From Sphingobacteriia bacterium (GTDB taxonomy: Bacteria; Bacteroidota; Bacteroidia; Chitinophagales; Chitinophagaceae), in NCBI GenBank assembly GCA_947456855.1, contig CANGTR010000018.1, positions 1 through 33,253 on the forward strand: 33,253 bases of DNA, written 5' to 3'. Below the pieces are notes generated by a model, which saw only the letters and a program-made list of their open reading frames with translations, ran no database searches and was not told the origin of the DNA. Shown piece after piece: positions 1-8,690 of this stretch. A program made the position numbers and the translations under genes. How positions within the stretch are numbered: position 1 is the first letter of the stretch; each line of letters opens with the position of its first letter.

Positions 1-574
1 ATTTACAAGTGTCAACTAAAAAATTTTTAATGATCTTTTTCCCTTCGGTTGAATGATATACCTCGGGATGAAACTGGAAACCGTATAGTGGATAACTGTC
101 ATTTGATTCTTTTTTGAATGCAGCTACAGGAATACTCTCAGTGGTAGCCAATACGGTAAAACCTTCTGGTAAAGCAGTAATTGAATCACTATGGCTCATC
201 CAAACCTGTGATTTATTGGGTATTGAGTTGAAAATGGCATCTTCTTTTCTAATTTCCATGGAAGCCCTGCCATACTCTCTTTTGTTGGATTTATCTACCC
301 TTCCGCCAAATAATTTAGCGGTCATTTGGGCTCCATAACAGATTCCTAAAACGGGCAATTGTTTGATGTATGTTTCAACTGGAACTTCAGGTGCTTTTTC
401 ATCGTTTACACTAAAAGGAGAACCACTCAAAATAATGCCTTTAAGTGATGGATCTATAGTAAATGCTTTATGGTATGGAATGATTTCGCAATAAATATTT
501 GCTTCTCTTACTGCTCTTGCAATCAATTGTGTGTATTGACTTCCAAAGTCGAGGATTAATATTCTTTCTGTCAT
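1..574 (-). CDS. guaA: GMP synthase, glutamine amidotransferase part (partial, 3' end outside window)
   Basis: GuaA makes GMP from XMP, ATP and glutamine in the cytoplasm, the last step of guanine nucleotide synthesis. Reading the minus strand from the ATG at 572-574 gives about 191 residues beginning MTERILILDFGSQYTQLIAR, the classic N-terminus of a class I glutamine amidotransferase domain. The nucleophile region PVLGICYGAQ and the catalytic FQFHPEV segment are both visible. Only the GATase domain is inside the window; the ATP-pyrophosphatase and dimerisation domains would lie to the left. An imperfect -7 element (TAACTTCG, minus strand, 579-586) sits only 4 bases before the ATG, so a very short leader is possible. 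PabA/TrpG-type amidotransferases are the alternative, but the start sequence is typical of GuaA. Confidence 0.93.
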   Translation of the reverse strand, partial: MTERILILDFGSQYTQLIARAVREANIYCEIIPYHKAFTIDPSLKGIILSGSPFSVNDEKAPEVPVETYIKQLPVLGICYGAQMTAKLFGGRVDKSNKREYGRASMEIRKEDAIFNSIPNKSQVWMSHSDSITALPEGFTVLATTESIPVAAFKKESNDSYPLYGFQFHPEVYHSTEGKKIIKNFLVDTCK

Positions 575-664
575 GGGGCGAAGTTAAATGAATTTTGCTT
601 CTAGCCATAACTAGCATAGGCTTGGATTCAATATTTTGTTATCTTACGGCTATAAAGTTTACAC

Positions 665-898
665 ATGAAACCTTTGCAATTTCTTGTTATTGGCTCTTTT
701 TTGGTGTTCTTTTATAGATGGACGGATAAAACCATTCATGGAAATGGAAAAATAGTCACTCAAAATGGAGCTGTTCAAAAAACAGGAAAAATTGAATTTT
801 CAGTGAATTTTGAAGTAGGAATTATTCAAACTCATAAATCTCGGCGGTGTATTGAAACGGATGTAAATGCATTAATTACCAAGCTTAATTTTATTTAA
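665..898 (+). CDS. Short protein resembling a truncated DUF2807 (GIN-domain) head
   Basis: This 77-residue reading frame has an N-terminal hydrophobic stretch (about residues 4-17), so it may be exported or membrane-anchored. After that comes HGNGKIVTQNGAVQ, then FSVNFEVGIIQT and CIETDVNALI. The order resembles the opening of DUF2807 adhesin-head proteins, where a GNG-K/N-V-V-T start is followed by a V-T-Q-G strand and an E-A-D-E-N-L turn. Full members are usually above 200 residues, so only the first quarter is present. Its TAA (896-898) directly abuts the ATG of the response regulator, which suggests co-transcription and possibly translational coupling. It may be a decayed remnant kept for coupling, or a real short protein. 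The DUF2807 assignment is from memory of the family pattern. Confidence 0.5.
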   Translation: MKPLQFLVIGSFLVFFYRWTDKTIHGNGKIVTQNGAVQKTGKIEFSVNFEVGIIQTHKSRRCIETDVNALITKLNFI

Positions 899-1579
899 AT
901 GGAAAAAAAACAAAGGATTTTATTGGTTGAAGATGAAGTTAAGTTGGGGCAGATTATTAAAGACCAATTTACGCGCAACGGTTATAAAGTAGATTTAGCA
1001 TTGAATGCTACAGATGCCACAAAGCAATTCTACGATCATGCTTATTCGCTTATTATTTTGGATATTAATCTTCCTTTTAAATCTGGCTTGGAATTGTGTA
1101 AAGAGTTTAGGGTAAAAAATAAAAAAGTACCAATATTAATGTTAACAGCAATTGGGGAAGTGAATGAAAAAGTGATTGCATTTGATAGCGGAGCTGATGA
1201 TTATTTAGTTAAACCATTTCATTTTGATGAACTATTTGTTAGAGTAAAATCTTTAATCAAAAGAACAACTGTAACGCCAGATGAATCAAATATTATCGTG
1301 GAAGATTTAGAAATTAATTTCTCAACTAAAACTGCCAACAGGGCAGGAACAGAAATCAATTTAACTTCAAAAGAGTTTACACTTTTGGTTTTATTGGCAA
1401 AAAATCAAGGGAAAGTAATATCAAAACAAGAAATATTAGAGAAGGTTTGGGATTTTAGTTTTGATACGGGTACCAATACAATAGAAGTGTATATTAGTTT
1501 TTTGCGCAATAAAGTTGATAAACCTTTTGAAAAGAAGCTTATACATACCAAGCCCGGATTTGGTTATTATTTAAAATAG
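899..1579 (+). CDS. OmpR/PhoB-family DNA-binding response regulator
   Basis: This is the cytoplasmic output protein of a two-component system, with 226 residues as usual for the family. The receiver domain (about 5-118) has the acidic pair E11/D12, the phospho-acceptor D55 in LIILDINLP, T83 and the conserved K105 in DDYLVKPF. The winged-helix DNA-binding domain spans about 128-226 and ends with the IHTKPGFGYYLK pattern typical of trans_reg_C. The cognate histidine kinase starts 5 bases after the stop codon. The layout resembles CusR/CusS-type pairs common in Bacteroidota, but the signal cannot be told from the sequence. The ATG directly follows the stop codon of the upstream short gene. Confidence 0.95.
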   Translation: MEKKQRILLVEDEVKLGQIIKDQFTRNGYKVDLALNATDATKQFYDHAYSLIILDINLPFKSGLELCKEFRVKNKKVPILMLTAIGEVNEKVIAFDSGADDYLVKPFHFDELFVRVKSLIKRTTVTPDESNIIVEDLEINFSTKTANRAGTEINLTSKEFTLLVLLAKNQGKVISKQEILEKVWDFSFDTGTNTIEVYISFLRNKVDKPFEKKLIHTKPGFGYYLK

Positions 1580-1584
1580 CTACT

Positions 1585-2961
1585 ATGAATCTAAAACAAA
1601 GATTCGCCTTCCTTTTTACCAGTTTTGTTGCAGTTATATTATTTATTGCTTGTACAACCATTTATTTACTATACGCTGGTTATCGGCAAGAAGAATTTTA
1701 TAATCGAATTTCTTTAGAGGGAATTGAAGTGTATGAGTTTTTTCAACAATCGAAAAAAACGGATAGCCTTGCAAATGCAAATTTGTTGTCAGAAATCAGG
1801 GATCGTTCAATTTTTAATGAACACCTAATAATTCAGGATTCTTTGGGTAAGCAAGTCTTTGGTATTCCCAATAATCTACCAATAAAGCTTTCAGCCGCAA
1901 TCAGAGAAAAAGCAAAAAAAAACAAGCGTTTTCAATATGCTGATGTTAATAAAATCCAGCATGTAGTTGAATTTCATATTCCAACAAAGTCATTTGTTTA
2001 TGTATCTGGGTTTGATCAAATTGGGCTTGATAAATTGAAGAATTTGCAATTAATATTAATTGTTGTTTTTTTAGGTGGTTTATGCCTATCAAGTGTATTG
2101 TCGTTTTTATTTGTTAGAGAGGCAATAAAGCCAATTGTACAATTAAGTAAGCAAATGCAATTAACCAATGTAAAAAATCTATCAGAAAGAATTGAGATAA
2201 AATCGGCAAAAGATGAGATAGGCCTAATTGCAAGTAGTTTCAATGCAATGATGGATCGTTTAAAGTCGGCGTTTGACTCCCAGAAAATGTTTGTTAATCA
2301 AGCATCTCATGAGTTAAGAACTCCATTGTCTGTTATGCTCTCACAAACAGAAGTTGCATTAACAAATGATTACTCAAAAGAAGCATACATTCAAGTATTG
2401 GCTTCTTTGAAAGAAGAACAACAGCATATGATTGATTTGGCCAATTCATTGTTATTGTTGTCTCAGTACGACACGGTTGCGTTTGAAGCCCATTGGCCTA
2501 TTTTAAGAATTGATGAACTTTTGTTTGAATCAATATCACTTTCGAAAAGAGCTTACGCGGATATTAATATTGAATTCTCCTATACAACTATTCCTGAAAA
2601 TGATGCTGTTTTATATATTAAATGCAATGAATCATTAATAAAATCGGTCTTTTTCAACCTCATTAAGAATGGCTACCAATATGGTTCAAATCAGCAAATT
2701 GAAATAAGTTTAATGCTTAATTCGGATTCAATAGAAATCAACTTTAAAAATAAAGGGCTACAATTGTCCGAAGAAGAAATAAAAAAAATGTCTTTGGCAT
2801 TTTTTAGAGGACAGAATGCAACTGGGAAAAAAGGATTTGGTTTAGGACTTTCTATTATCGAAAGAATACTTGCTATCCATAAAGGTTCGCTGATGTATCA
2901 TGCGGTAGGAGAAGATTGGAATGTATTTACAATAAAACTTCCTAAGTCTATTGATGTATAA
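1585..2961 (+). CDS. Sensor histidine kinase with HAMP domain
   Basis: This inner-membrane kinase would phosphorylate the adjacent response regulator. Its 458 residues show a transmembrane helix at about 8-30, a periplasmic sensor region of about 120 residues, a second helix at about 154-177 and a HAMP linker to about 232. The HisKA domain carries the phospho-acceptor H242 in SHELRTPLSV. The HATPase_c domain has an N box at about 358-367 (NLIKNGYQYG) and a G2 box GKKGFGLGLSI at about 414-424. The G1 box reads FKNKGLQL, lacking the usual D-x-G-x-G aspartate; asparagine at this place is seen in other Bacteroidota kinases as far as I recall. No known ligand-binding domain is recognisable in the periplasmic region. 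Confidence 0.94.
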   Translation: MNLKQRFAFLFTSFVAVILFIACTTIYLLYAGYRQEEFYNRISLEGIEVYEFFQQSKKTDSLANANLLSEIRDRSIFNEHLIIQDSLGKQVFGIPNNLPIKLSAAIREKAKKNKRFQYADVNKIQHVVEFHIPTKSFVYVSGFDQIGLDKLKNLQLILIVVFLGGLCLSSVLSFLFVREAIKPIVQLSKQMQLTNVKNLSERIEIKSAKDEIGLIASSFNAMMDRLKSAFDSQKMFVNQASHELRTPLSVMLSQTEVALTNDYSKEAYIQVLASLKEEQQHMIDLANSLLLLSQYDTVAFEAHWPILRIDELLFESISLSKRAYADINIEFSYTTIPENDAVLYIKCNESLIKSVFFNLIKNGYQYGSNQQIEISLMLNSDSIEINFKNKGLQLSEEEIKKMSLAFFRGQNATGKKGFGLGLSIIERILAIHKGSLMYHAVGEDWNVFTIKLPKSIDV

Positions 2962-2990
2962 AAACAAAAAAGCCAGTCCTTAGACTGGCT
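2959..2990 (-). terminator. Rho-independent terminator of rpsT
   Basis: AGCCAGTC and GACTGGCT (2971-2978, 2983-2990) form a perfect 8-bp stem with the loop CTTA. Read on the minus strand, the stem is followed by a T-rich tract (2959-2970), 26 bases past the rpsT stop. On the plus strand no T-tract follows, so it should act mainly on rpsT, though the kinase gene converges on it. Confidence 0.85.
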
Positions 2991-3016
2991 CAATATGAAT
3001 TGAACAATAACTTTAA

Positions 3017-3271
3017 CTAAGCTACTGCTTTTGCTTTTTTTGCTAATTTGCTCTTTAAGTTAGCAGCTTTATTTTTATGGATAATTCCACGTTTTGCTAA
3101 CTTATCGATCATAGAAACTACGTTAGGAAGCTGCTCTTCATATGCTTTCGTTTCGGTATTCGTTTTTAAGTCGCGAATTGCGTTACGGGTAGTTTTACCA
3201 TAATAACGATTGCGATCACGACGCTTTGCTGCTTGTCTTACGTCTTTCTTTGTAGCTGAATGATTTGCCAT
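3017..3271 (-). CDS. rpsT: 30S ribosomal protein S20
   Basis: S20 binds 16S rRNA early in assembly of the small ribosomal subunit. The 84-residue protein is highly basic and starts MANHSATKKDVRQAAKRRDR, which matches the family's N-terminal pattern. It continues with the conserved helical regions around AIRDLKTNTETKAYEEQLPN and HKNKAANLKSKLAKKA. Length is as expected. It is a single-gene unit with its own -7 element and a strong terminator. Confidence 0.97.
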   Translation of the reverse strand: MANHSATKKDVRQAAKRRDRNRYYGKTTRNAIRDLKTNTETKAYEEQLPNVVSMIDKLAKRGIIHKNKAANLKSKLAKKAKAVA

Positions 3272-3292
3272 TTTCTATTTTTTTCAGGACGG

Positions 3293-3300
3293 CAAAGGTA
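3293..3300 (-). promoter_or_regulatory. rpsT promoter -7 element (TACCTTTG)
   Basis: The minus-strand sequence TACCTTTG is an exact match to the Bacteroidota -7 consensus TAnnTTTG and lies 21 bases before the rpsT ATG. No clear TTG is present at the usual 17-23 base distance upstream. The remaining 3301-3474 spacer is AT-rich and must hold the sucA promoter; only a weak candidate (GATATTTG near 3430) is visible there. Confidence 0.55.
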
Positions 3301-3474
3301 GGGGCTGGAACTGAAACTTGGAAATTTAAAATACAAAAAAATCAAAATTGATTCAATTTTCTCTCCAAATTGAATAAAAAACCCTGAATTTGACCTTTAT
3401 TTTGGTTTATTTTCTGCCTTCAAAGACCGATATTTGCAAACTATTTCTACTTAAAAGCTGAACAATTAAGCCAA

Positions 3475-6213
3475 ATGAAGGATTTTTCTTATATCACCAA
3501 TTCGCATCCCGCATTCATTGAAACCATTTATCAAGACTTTGTAAAAGACCCCAATAGTGTAGATATTGACTTGAAAAAGTTTTTTGAGGGCTTTGACTTT
3601 GCTATTAGTTCCAATTCATTAACAGCCAATACTGCTGCTGGTTCAACTAGTGATACGTTTGATTGGATGAAGGAGATTAAGGTTTATCGATTGATTCTAG
3701 GATATAGAAATAAAGGCCATTTGCTTGCAAAGACCAATCCAATAAGGTCGAGAAAAGATAGAGGAGCAAATTTGGCATTGTCTTTTTTTGGGTTAAGCGA
3801 TGCAGATTTAAATACAACTTACCAGGCTGGTAATTTGATTGGTTTGGGAGCCACAACGCTCAAAAATATTTTAAATCATTTGGAAAATGTGTATTCCAAT
3901 CATGTTGGTATAGAATTCAAATATATCAGTGATCAAGATAAGATTGATTGGTTGACCAATGAAATGGAAAAAAACTTTTCTGTTTCATTATCCATCGATA
4001 AAAAACGTCGCATCCTTGAGAAATTAAATCAAGGGGTTATGTTCGAAAAGTTCTTGCACACCAAATATATAGGGCAGAAAAGATTTTCTTTAGAAGGGGG
4101 AGAAACTACCATTGCAGCCTTAGATGCAATCATCAATGTGGCTGGCGATAACTCGGTAGAAGAAGTTGTAATTGGGATGGCTCATAGGGGTAGACTAAAT
4201 GTGTTGGCAAATGTCATGGGTAAAACCTATGAGCAAATATTCAGTGAATTTGAGGGTACCGCAACCATCGATCAAACCATGGGAAGTGGAGATGTAAAGT
4301 ACCATATGGGATATGCTAGCGAAGTAATCACTATGTCTGGGAAAGACATTTATTTACAATTGATGCCAAATCCTTCTCATTTAGAAGCGGTTGATCCTGT
4401 TGTTGTTGGTTTTGCAAGGGCAAAAGCAGATGTAATGCAACAAAGTGAATTCGATAAAATTTTACCAATTTTAATTCATGGGGATGCTTCTGTTGCCGGC
4501 CAAGGCATTGTATATGAAGTGTTGCAAATGTCTAATCTCAGAGGCTACTACACTGGAGGTACTATTCATTTTGTAATTAATAATCAAATTGGTTTTACTA
4601 CAGATTTTGATGACGCAAGAAGTGCAGATTATGCTACTTCAATTGCGGCCATGGTTCAAGCACCAGTTTTACATGTGAATGGTGACGATGCTGAAGCGGT
4701 TGTTAAATGTGCTGAGATTGCAACAAGGTACCGACAAAAATTTAACAGTGATATCTTCATCGATATGGTTTGCTATCGCAAACACGGTCATAATGAAGGG
4801 GATGATCCTAAGTATACTCAACCCCAGTTGTATGCATTAATTGATAAGCATCAAAATCCTAGAGAAATATACACTGCTTACTTGATGCAAAATGGCACAT
4901 CTGATGCACAGGAATTGGCAAAAGAAATGGAGAAAAAATTCTGGGCCGATTTGCAAGAAAGACTGGATGAGATTAAGCAAAATCCTTTGCCGTATAAATA
5001 CCAGCCGCCCGAATTGGTTTGGAAGAGCATGACCAAAGCAACTGTTGCTAGTTTTGAAGGCTCACCCAAAACTGCCATTGGCGAAGACTTATTTAAAATA
5101 TTATTTAATGGGTTGATGAAATGGCCAAACGATTTCAAACCATTAAAGAAAATAGAGAAATTATTACAAGACAAAATAAAACTCTTAGAAGCCGAAGATA
5201 AAGTTGATTGGGCAACTGCAGAGTTAATGGCATATGGTTCAATTCTTACAGATGGAAATATTGTAAGAATGAGTGGGCAAGATGTTCAAAGAGGTACATT
5301 CAGTCACAGGCATGCTATTTTAAGAGATGAGCTTACTAATAAAGGATACAATCGACTGAATCATTTTACCGATAATCAACAAAAGTTTAGAATTTACAAT
5401 TCTTTACTAAGTGAGTATGGAGTATTGGGGTTTGAATATGGCTACGCAATGGCAAATCCAAATGCATTGGTTATTTGGGAAGCCCAATTTGGCGATTTTT
5501 GCAATGGGGCTCAAACCATGATTGATCAGTTTATTGCTGCTGGTGAACAAAAGTGGCAAAGACAGAGCGGCTTGATCATGTTATTGCCACATGGTTATGA
5601 AGGGCAGGGTCCTGAACACAGTAGTGCTAGAATGGAAAGGTTTTTGCAAATGTGTGCAGAGTTGAATATGGTGATCACCAATATAACTACCGCTGCCAAT
5701 TTGTTCCATATGTTTAGAAGGCAATTGACTTGGAATTTCAGAAAACCATTGATCAATTTTTCTCCGAAAGCCAATCTAAGAAATCCTCAAACATACAGTA
5801 GAACAAATGAGTTTCTTACTGGCGGATTTAAGGAATTAATTGATGATGTATTTGTAAATGATGCAGCTCAAGTTAAAAAAGTGTTGTTCTGTACTGGTAA
5901 ATTGTATTATGAATTAGCCGATAAGCAAGTAAAAGACAATCGTAAGGATGTTGCCATTATTCGATTAGAACAAATTTATCCATTGGCTAATAAGCAAATT
6001 GAAGCATTGTATGCAAAGTACAATAAAGCTACTTGGTTCTGGGTTCAAGAAGAACCTATGAATATGGGAGCTGCCGGCTTTTTACAAATGAATTTAAAAT
6101 CGATTAATTTCGGGGTTATCAGCAGAAATGCCAGTGCTTCAACTGCTACTGGATATGCAAAAGTTCACGCAAAAGAACAAGCAGAAATTATTGAAACCGC
6201 ATTTAACGTATAG
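3475..6213 (+). CDS. sucA: 2-oxoglutarate dehydrogenase E1 component
   Basis: SucA is the thiamine-diphosphate-dependent E1 of the TCA-cycle 2-oxoglutarate dehydrogenase complex. It decarboxylates 2-oxoglutarate and passes the succinyl group to E2. The 912 residues are close to the usual length of about 930. The N-terminal E1-binding segment SHPAFIETIYQDF is present. Family motifs include GMAHRGRLNVL (about 232), HGDASVAGQGIVYEVLQMS, the ThDP/Mg segment VNGDDAEAVV (about 401) and RKHGHNEGDDP (about 437). The C-terminal transketolase half contains HGYEGQGPEHSSARMERF. sucB follows 13 bases after the stop, forming an E1-E2 operon. The lipoamide dehydrogenase (E3) gene is not in the window. Confidence 0.98.
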   Translation: MKDFSYITNSHPAFIETIYQDFVKDPNSVDIDLKKFFEGFDFAISSNSLTANTAAGSTSDTFDWMKEIKVYRLILGYRNKGHLLAKTNPIRSRKDRGANLALSFFGLSDADLNTTYQAGNLIGLGATTLKNILNHLENVYSNHVGIEFKYISDQDKIDWLTNEMEKNFSVSLSIDKKRRILEKLNQGVMFEKFLHTKYIGQKRFSLEGGETTIAALDAIINVAGDNSVEEVVIGMAHRGRLNVLANVMGKTYEQIFSEFEGTATIDQTMGSGDVKYHMGYASEVITMSGKDIYLQLMPNPSHLEAVDPVVVGFARAKADVMQQSEFDKILPILIHGDASVAGQGIVYEVLQMSNLRGYYTGGTIHFVINNQIGFTTDFDDARSADYATSIAAMVQAPVLHVNGDDAEAVVKCAEIATRYRQKFNSDIFIDMVCYRKHGHNEGDDPKYTQPQLYALIDKHQNPREIYTAYLMQNGTSDAQELAKEMEKKFWADLQERLDEIKQNPLPYKYQPPELVWKSMTKATVASFEGSPKTAIGEDLFKILFNGLMKWPNDFKPLKKIEKLLQDKIKLLEAEDKVDWATAELMAYGSILTDGNIVRMSGQDVQRGTFSHRHAILRDELTNKGYNRLNHFTDNQQKFRIYNSLLSEYGVLGFEYGYAMANPNALVIWEAQFGDFCNGAQTMIDQFIAAGEQKWQRQSGLIMLLPHGYEGQGPEHSSARMERFLQMCAELNMVITNITTAANLFHMFRRQLTWNFRKPLINFSPKANLRNPQTYSRTNEFLTGGFKELIDDVFVNDAAQVKKVLFCTGKLYYELADKQVKDNRKDVAIIRLEQIYPLANKQIEALYAKYNKATWFWVQEEPMNMGAAGFLQMNLKSINFGVISRNASASTATGYAKVHAKEQAEIIETAFNV

Positions 6214-6226
6214 ATAATAAAAAATT

Positions 6227-7456
6227 ATGATTGAGATTAAAGTACCTACAGTAGGTGAATCGATTAACGAAGTTACTTTGTTGAAATGGACCAAAAAAGA
6301 TGGAGAGTGGGTAGAACGCGATGAAGTTATTGCAGAGTTGGAAAGCGAAAAAGCAACTTTTGAAGTGAATGCTGAAAAAGCTGGAGTATTAACAATTATA
6401 GGCAAAGAAGGTGATACATTGAATATTGGAGATGTATTGGCAAAAATAGATGAAACAGCTGCCAAGCCGGCATCTGCCTCTGTTGCAGCTGAACCTCAAA
6501 AGGCTGAAAATACACCAAGCCCCAAAGCTGCTAATGAAACAGTGGCTAGTCCGGTTGTGCAAGATTTAAAAGCAAGCCCAGTAGCATCAGCCATTATTGC
6601 TGATAAAAAAATAGATAGCAAAACCATTACTCCATCTGGAGTTGGTGGCAAAATATTGAAACAGGATGTATTAGTAGCACTTCAAAACCCTGGTAAAAAA
6701 GCGTTTGTTGCAGGAGCCGAACTGAATAGTAGAAATCTGCGTCAGGAAAAAATGAGTGCATTGCGTAAAACAATCAGTAGAAGATTGGTTGAATCTAAGA
6801 ATACTACAGCCATGCTTACCACATTTAATGAAGTGGACATGACTCGTATTATGGATATTCGAAAAGCGCATAAAGATAAATTTAAAGAAAGTCATGGAGT
6901 TAATCTTGGATTCATGAGTTTCTTTGCAAAAGCCTGTGCTATTGCACTCGGCGAATGGCCTACAGTGAACGCTTATATTGATGGAGATCAAATCATCTTT
7001 CATGAATATGCAGATATCAGCATAGCGGTAAGTACTCCAAGAGGGTTAACGGTTCCTGTAATGCGTAATGTAGAGAGCATGAGTATGGCAGAAATAGAAA
7101 AAACTGTTGTTGTTTTAGCTGGAAAAGCCAGAGATAGTAAACTTACGGCAGATGATTTACAAGGTGGAACATTTACCATAACCAATGGAGGTGTTTTTGG
7201 AAGTTTAATGAGTACGCCAATTATTAATATTCCACAAAGTGCCATTTTAGGAATGCATAAAATTCAAGAACGCCCAATGGCCATTAACGGTCAGGTAGTA
7301 ATTCGTCCGATGATGTACCTTGCTTTGAGTTACGATCACCGCATTATTGATGGAAGGGAAAGCGTAAGCTTCTTGGTAAGGGTAAAAGATTTACTGGAAA
7401 ACCCAGAACTATTGTTAATGGGTAAAGATCCAGTTAAAACATTGTTGGAATTATAA
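6227..7456 (+). CDS. sucB: 2-oxoglutarate dehydrogenase E2, dihydrolipoyl succinyltransferase
   Basis: SucB is the core of the 2-oxoglutarate dehydrogenase complex and transfers succinyl groups from lipoamide to CoA. The lipoyl domain occupies about residues 1-75, with the lipoylated K42 in [11 protein letters not shown]. An Ala/Pro/Lys-rich linker follows, then the peripheral subunit-binding domain (about 118-150, containing [15 protein letters not shown]). The catalytic acyltransferase domain ends with [16 protein letters not shown], giving the active-site H371 and D375. The 409-residue length fits one lipoyl domain. It is translated from the sucA transcript. Confidence 0.98.
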   Translation: MIEIKVPTVGESINEVTLLKWTKKDGEWVERDEVIAELESEKATFEVNAEKAGVLTIIGKEGDTLNIGDVLAKIDETAAKPASASVAAEPQKAENTPSPKAANETVASPVVQDLKASPVASAIIADKKIDSKTITPSGVGGKILKQDVLVALQNPGKKAFVAGAELNSRNLRQEKMSALRKTISRRLVESKNTTAMLTTFNEVDMTRIMDIRKAHKDKFKESHGVNLGFMSFFAKACAIALGEWPTVNAYIDGDQIIFHEYADISIAVSTPRGLTVPVMRNVESMSMAEIEKTVVVLAGKARDSKLTADDLQGGTFTITNGGVFGSLMSTPIINIPQSAILGMHKIQERPMAINGQVVIRPMMYLALSYDHRIIDGRESVSFLVRVKDLLENPELLLMGKDPVKTLLEL

Positions 7457-7498
7457 CCACCCCCGACCCCCTAACCCCCCGGCCCCCTAAAGGGGGAG
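7457..7498. repeat. C-rich tract ending in a hairpin; G-quadruplex-capable on the minus strand
   Basis: The whole 43-base gap between sucB and the next gene is C-rich, with four runs of five or six C, followed by CCCCCTAAAGGGGG (7483-7496). The last part can fold as a 5-bp C:G hairpin with a TAAA loop. On the minus strand the four G runs have 2-3 base loops, the textbook pattern of a G-quadruplex. The 3' arm AGGGGGAG lies where a ribosome binding site would be for the downstream gene. Similar C/G-rich intergenic elements occur in other Bacteroidota genomes from memory; copy number here is unknown. Confidence 0.7.
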
Positions 7499-7499
7499 A

Positions 7500-8690
7500 A
7501 TGATGAAATATGCAGAAAATTATATTCGTTCCTCAATCGCTATTATTGGCTTATATCAGGGCGATATACCTTTTGCTGTATTTTTAAAAAACTATTTTAG
7601 TGCCAACAAAAAATTTGGTTCGAAAGACAGAAAATACATTACTCAAATTTGTTACAATTATTTCAGATTAGCGCCTGTAATAAGGCAGGAGGATCTGGCA
7701 ATAGGTATTAAAATTGCACTTTTTATATGCAATGAATCAATAGGAGAATGGGCCTCTTTGTTTGATGAATACTGGCAAAAAAACTGGTCGGGAAAATTAG
7801 TGGATCGAGTTGCATTTATTCAATCAAACTATGCATCAGTTGCAAGTTTATCTATATTTCCGTTTAATCATTTACTGAGTAAAGACATCAACCATCATTT
7901 GTTTTCTTTATCTCATTGTATCCAGCCTGATTTATTTATTCGTGTACGCCCTTCAAAAAAGGAAAAAGTACTCGATAGCTTAAAAGCAGCAAATTGTCTT
8001 TTTGAAATAGTAGAAAGCAATACGATACGTCTTCCGAATGGAACAAAATTGGAAACCATTGTTACTGTTGATGAAGATATTGTAATTCAAGATTTAAGTT
8101 CTCAGCGAGTTGGGGCAATGCTTGAAAAAATTAAAACAGTCAATTCGATCAACGGTTTCTCGGTTTGGGATTGTTGTGCTGCAAGTGGTGGAAAATCTAT
8201 TCTGGCGCATGATATTTTTGAAAATATTCAATTGACAGTTACTGATATCCGAAAGTCAATTTTGCACAATCTTGAATCGAGGCTCAATAGAGCTGGTGTA
8301 CATCCATTGAATTCATTTTTAATTGATTTGTCGAAGCCAATTGATTTTAACAAGTCAATAAATAAAAATCAATTTGATTTAGTGATTTGTGATGCACCCT
8401 GTAGCGGAAGTGGCACTTGGAGCAGAACTCCGGAACAACTAAGTTTCTTTGATGAAAAAAAACTAGCTGAATTTCAACAATTACAACAACAAATTCTAAC
8501 CAATATTTTTCCTTCAATAAAAAAGGGAGGTTATTTGTTGTACATCACTTGCTCGGTATTTGAAAAAGAAAATGAATTGGTTAGTCAATTCGTTGAAGCC
8601 CATTTAGGTGCTCAATTACTTGAGCAGAAAATCATAGAAGGCTATACTCAAAAAGCAGATACCATGTTTGTTGCTTTGTTTCAATTTTAA
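7500..8690 (+). CDS. RsmB-like (NOL1/NOP2/Sun) RNA m5C methyltransferase
   Basis: The enzyme should methylate a cytosine at C5 in RNA using S-adenosylmethionine, most likely 16S rRNA. The 396-residue protein has a helical N-terminal part (about 1-140) and a Rossmann-type methyltransferase domain. The SAM motif I VWDCCAASGGKS is at about 221, and motif IV DAPCSGSGTW at about 297 carries the cysteine that releases the product. Motif VI YITCSVFEKENE at about 349 carries the nucleophilic cysteine. Two in-frame ATGs occur at 7500 and 7503. The second leaves better spacing from the AGGGGGAG sequence, so either could be used. Which member (RsmB, RsmF or another) cannot be settled without a tree. It converges on mnmA, with the two stop codons sharing TTAA. 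Confidence 0.88.
   Translation: MMKYAENYIRSSIAIIGLYQGDIPFAVFLKNYFSANKKFGSKDRKYITQICYNYFRLAPVIRQEDLAIGIKIALFICNESIGEWASLFDEYWQKNWSGKLVDRVAFIQSNYASVASLSIFPFNHLLSKDINHHLFSLSHCIQPDLFIRVRPSKKEKVLDSLKAANCLFEIVESNTIRLPNGTKLETIVTVDEDIVIQDLSSQRVGAMLEKIKTVNSINGFSVWDCCAASGGKSILAHDIFENIQLTVTDIRKSILHNLESRLNRAGVHPLNSFLIDLSKPIDFNKSINKNQFDLVICDAPCSGSGTWSRTPEQLSFFDEKKLAEFQQLQQQILTNIFPSIKKGGYLLYITCSVFEKENELVSQFVEAHLGAQLLEQKIIEGYTQKADTMFVALFQF

Noticed and set aside
3425-3440. sucA promoter at GATATTTG
   Set aside because: One mismatch and poor spacing to any TTG; too weak to list as a feature.
4878-5174. Antisense open frames within sucA, sucB, ssb and other genes
   Set aside because: They lie wholly inside well-supported genes on the other strand and show no family resemblance.
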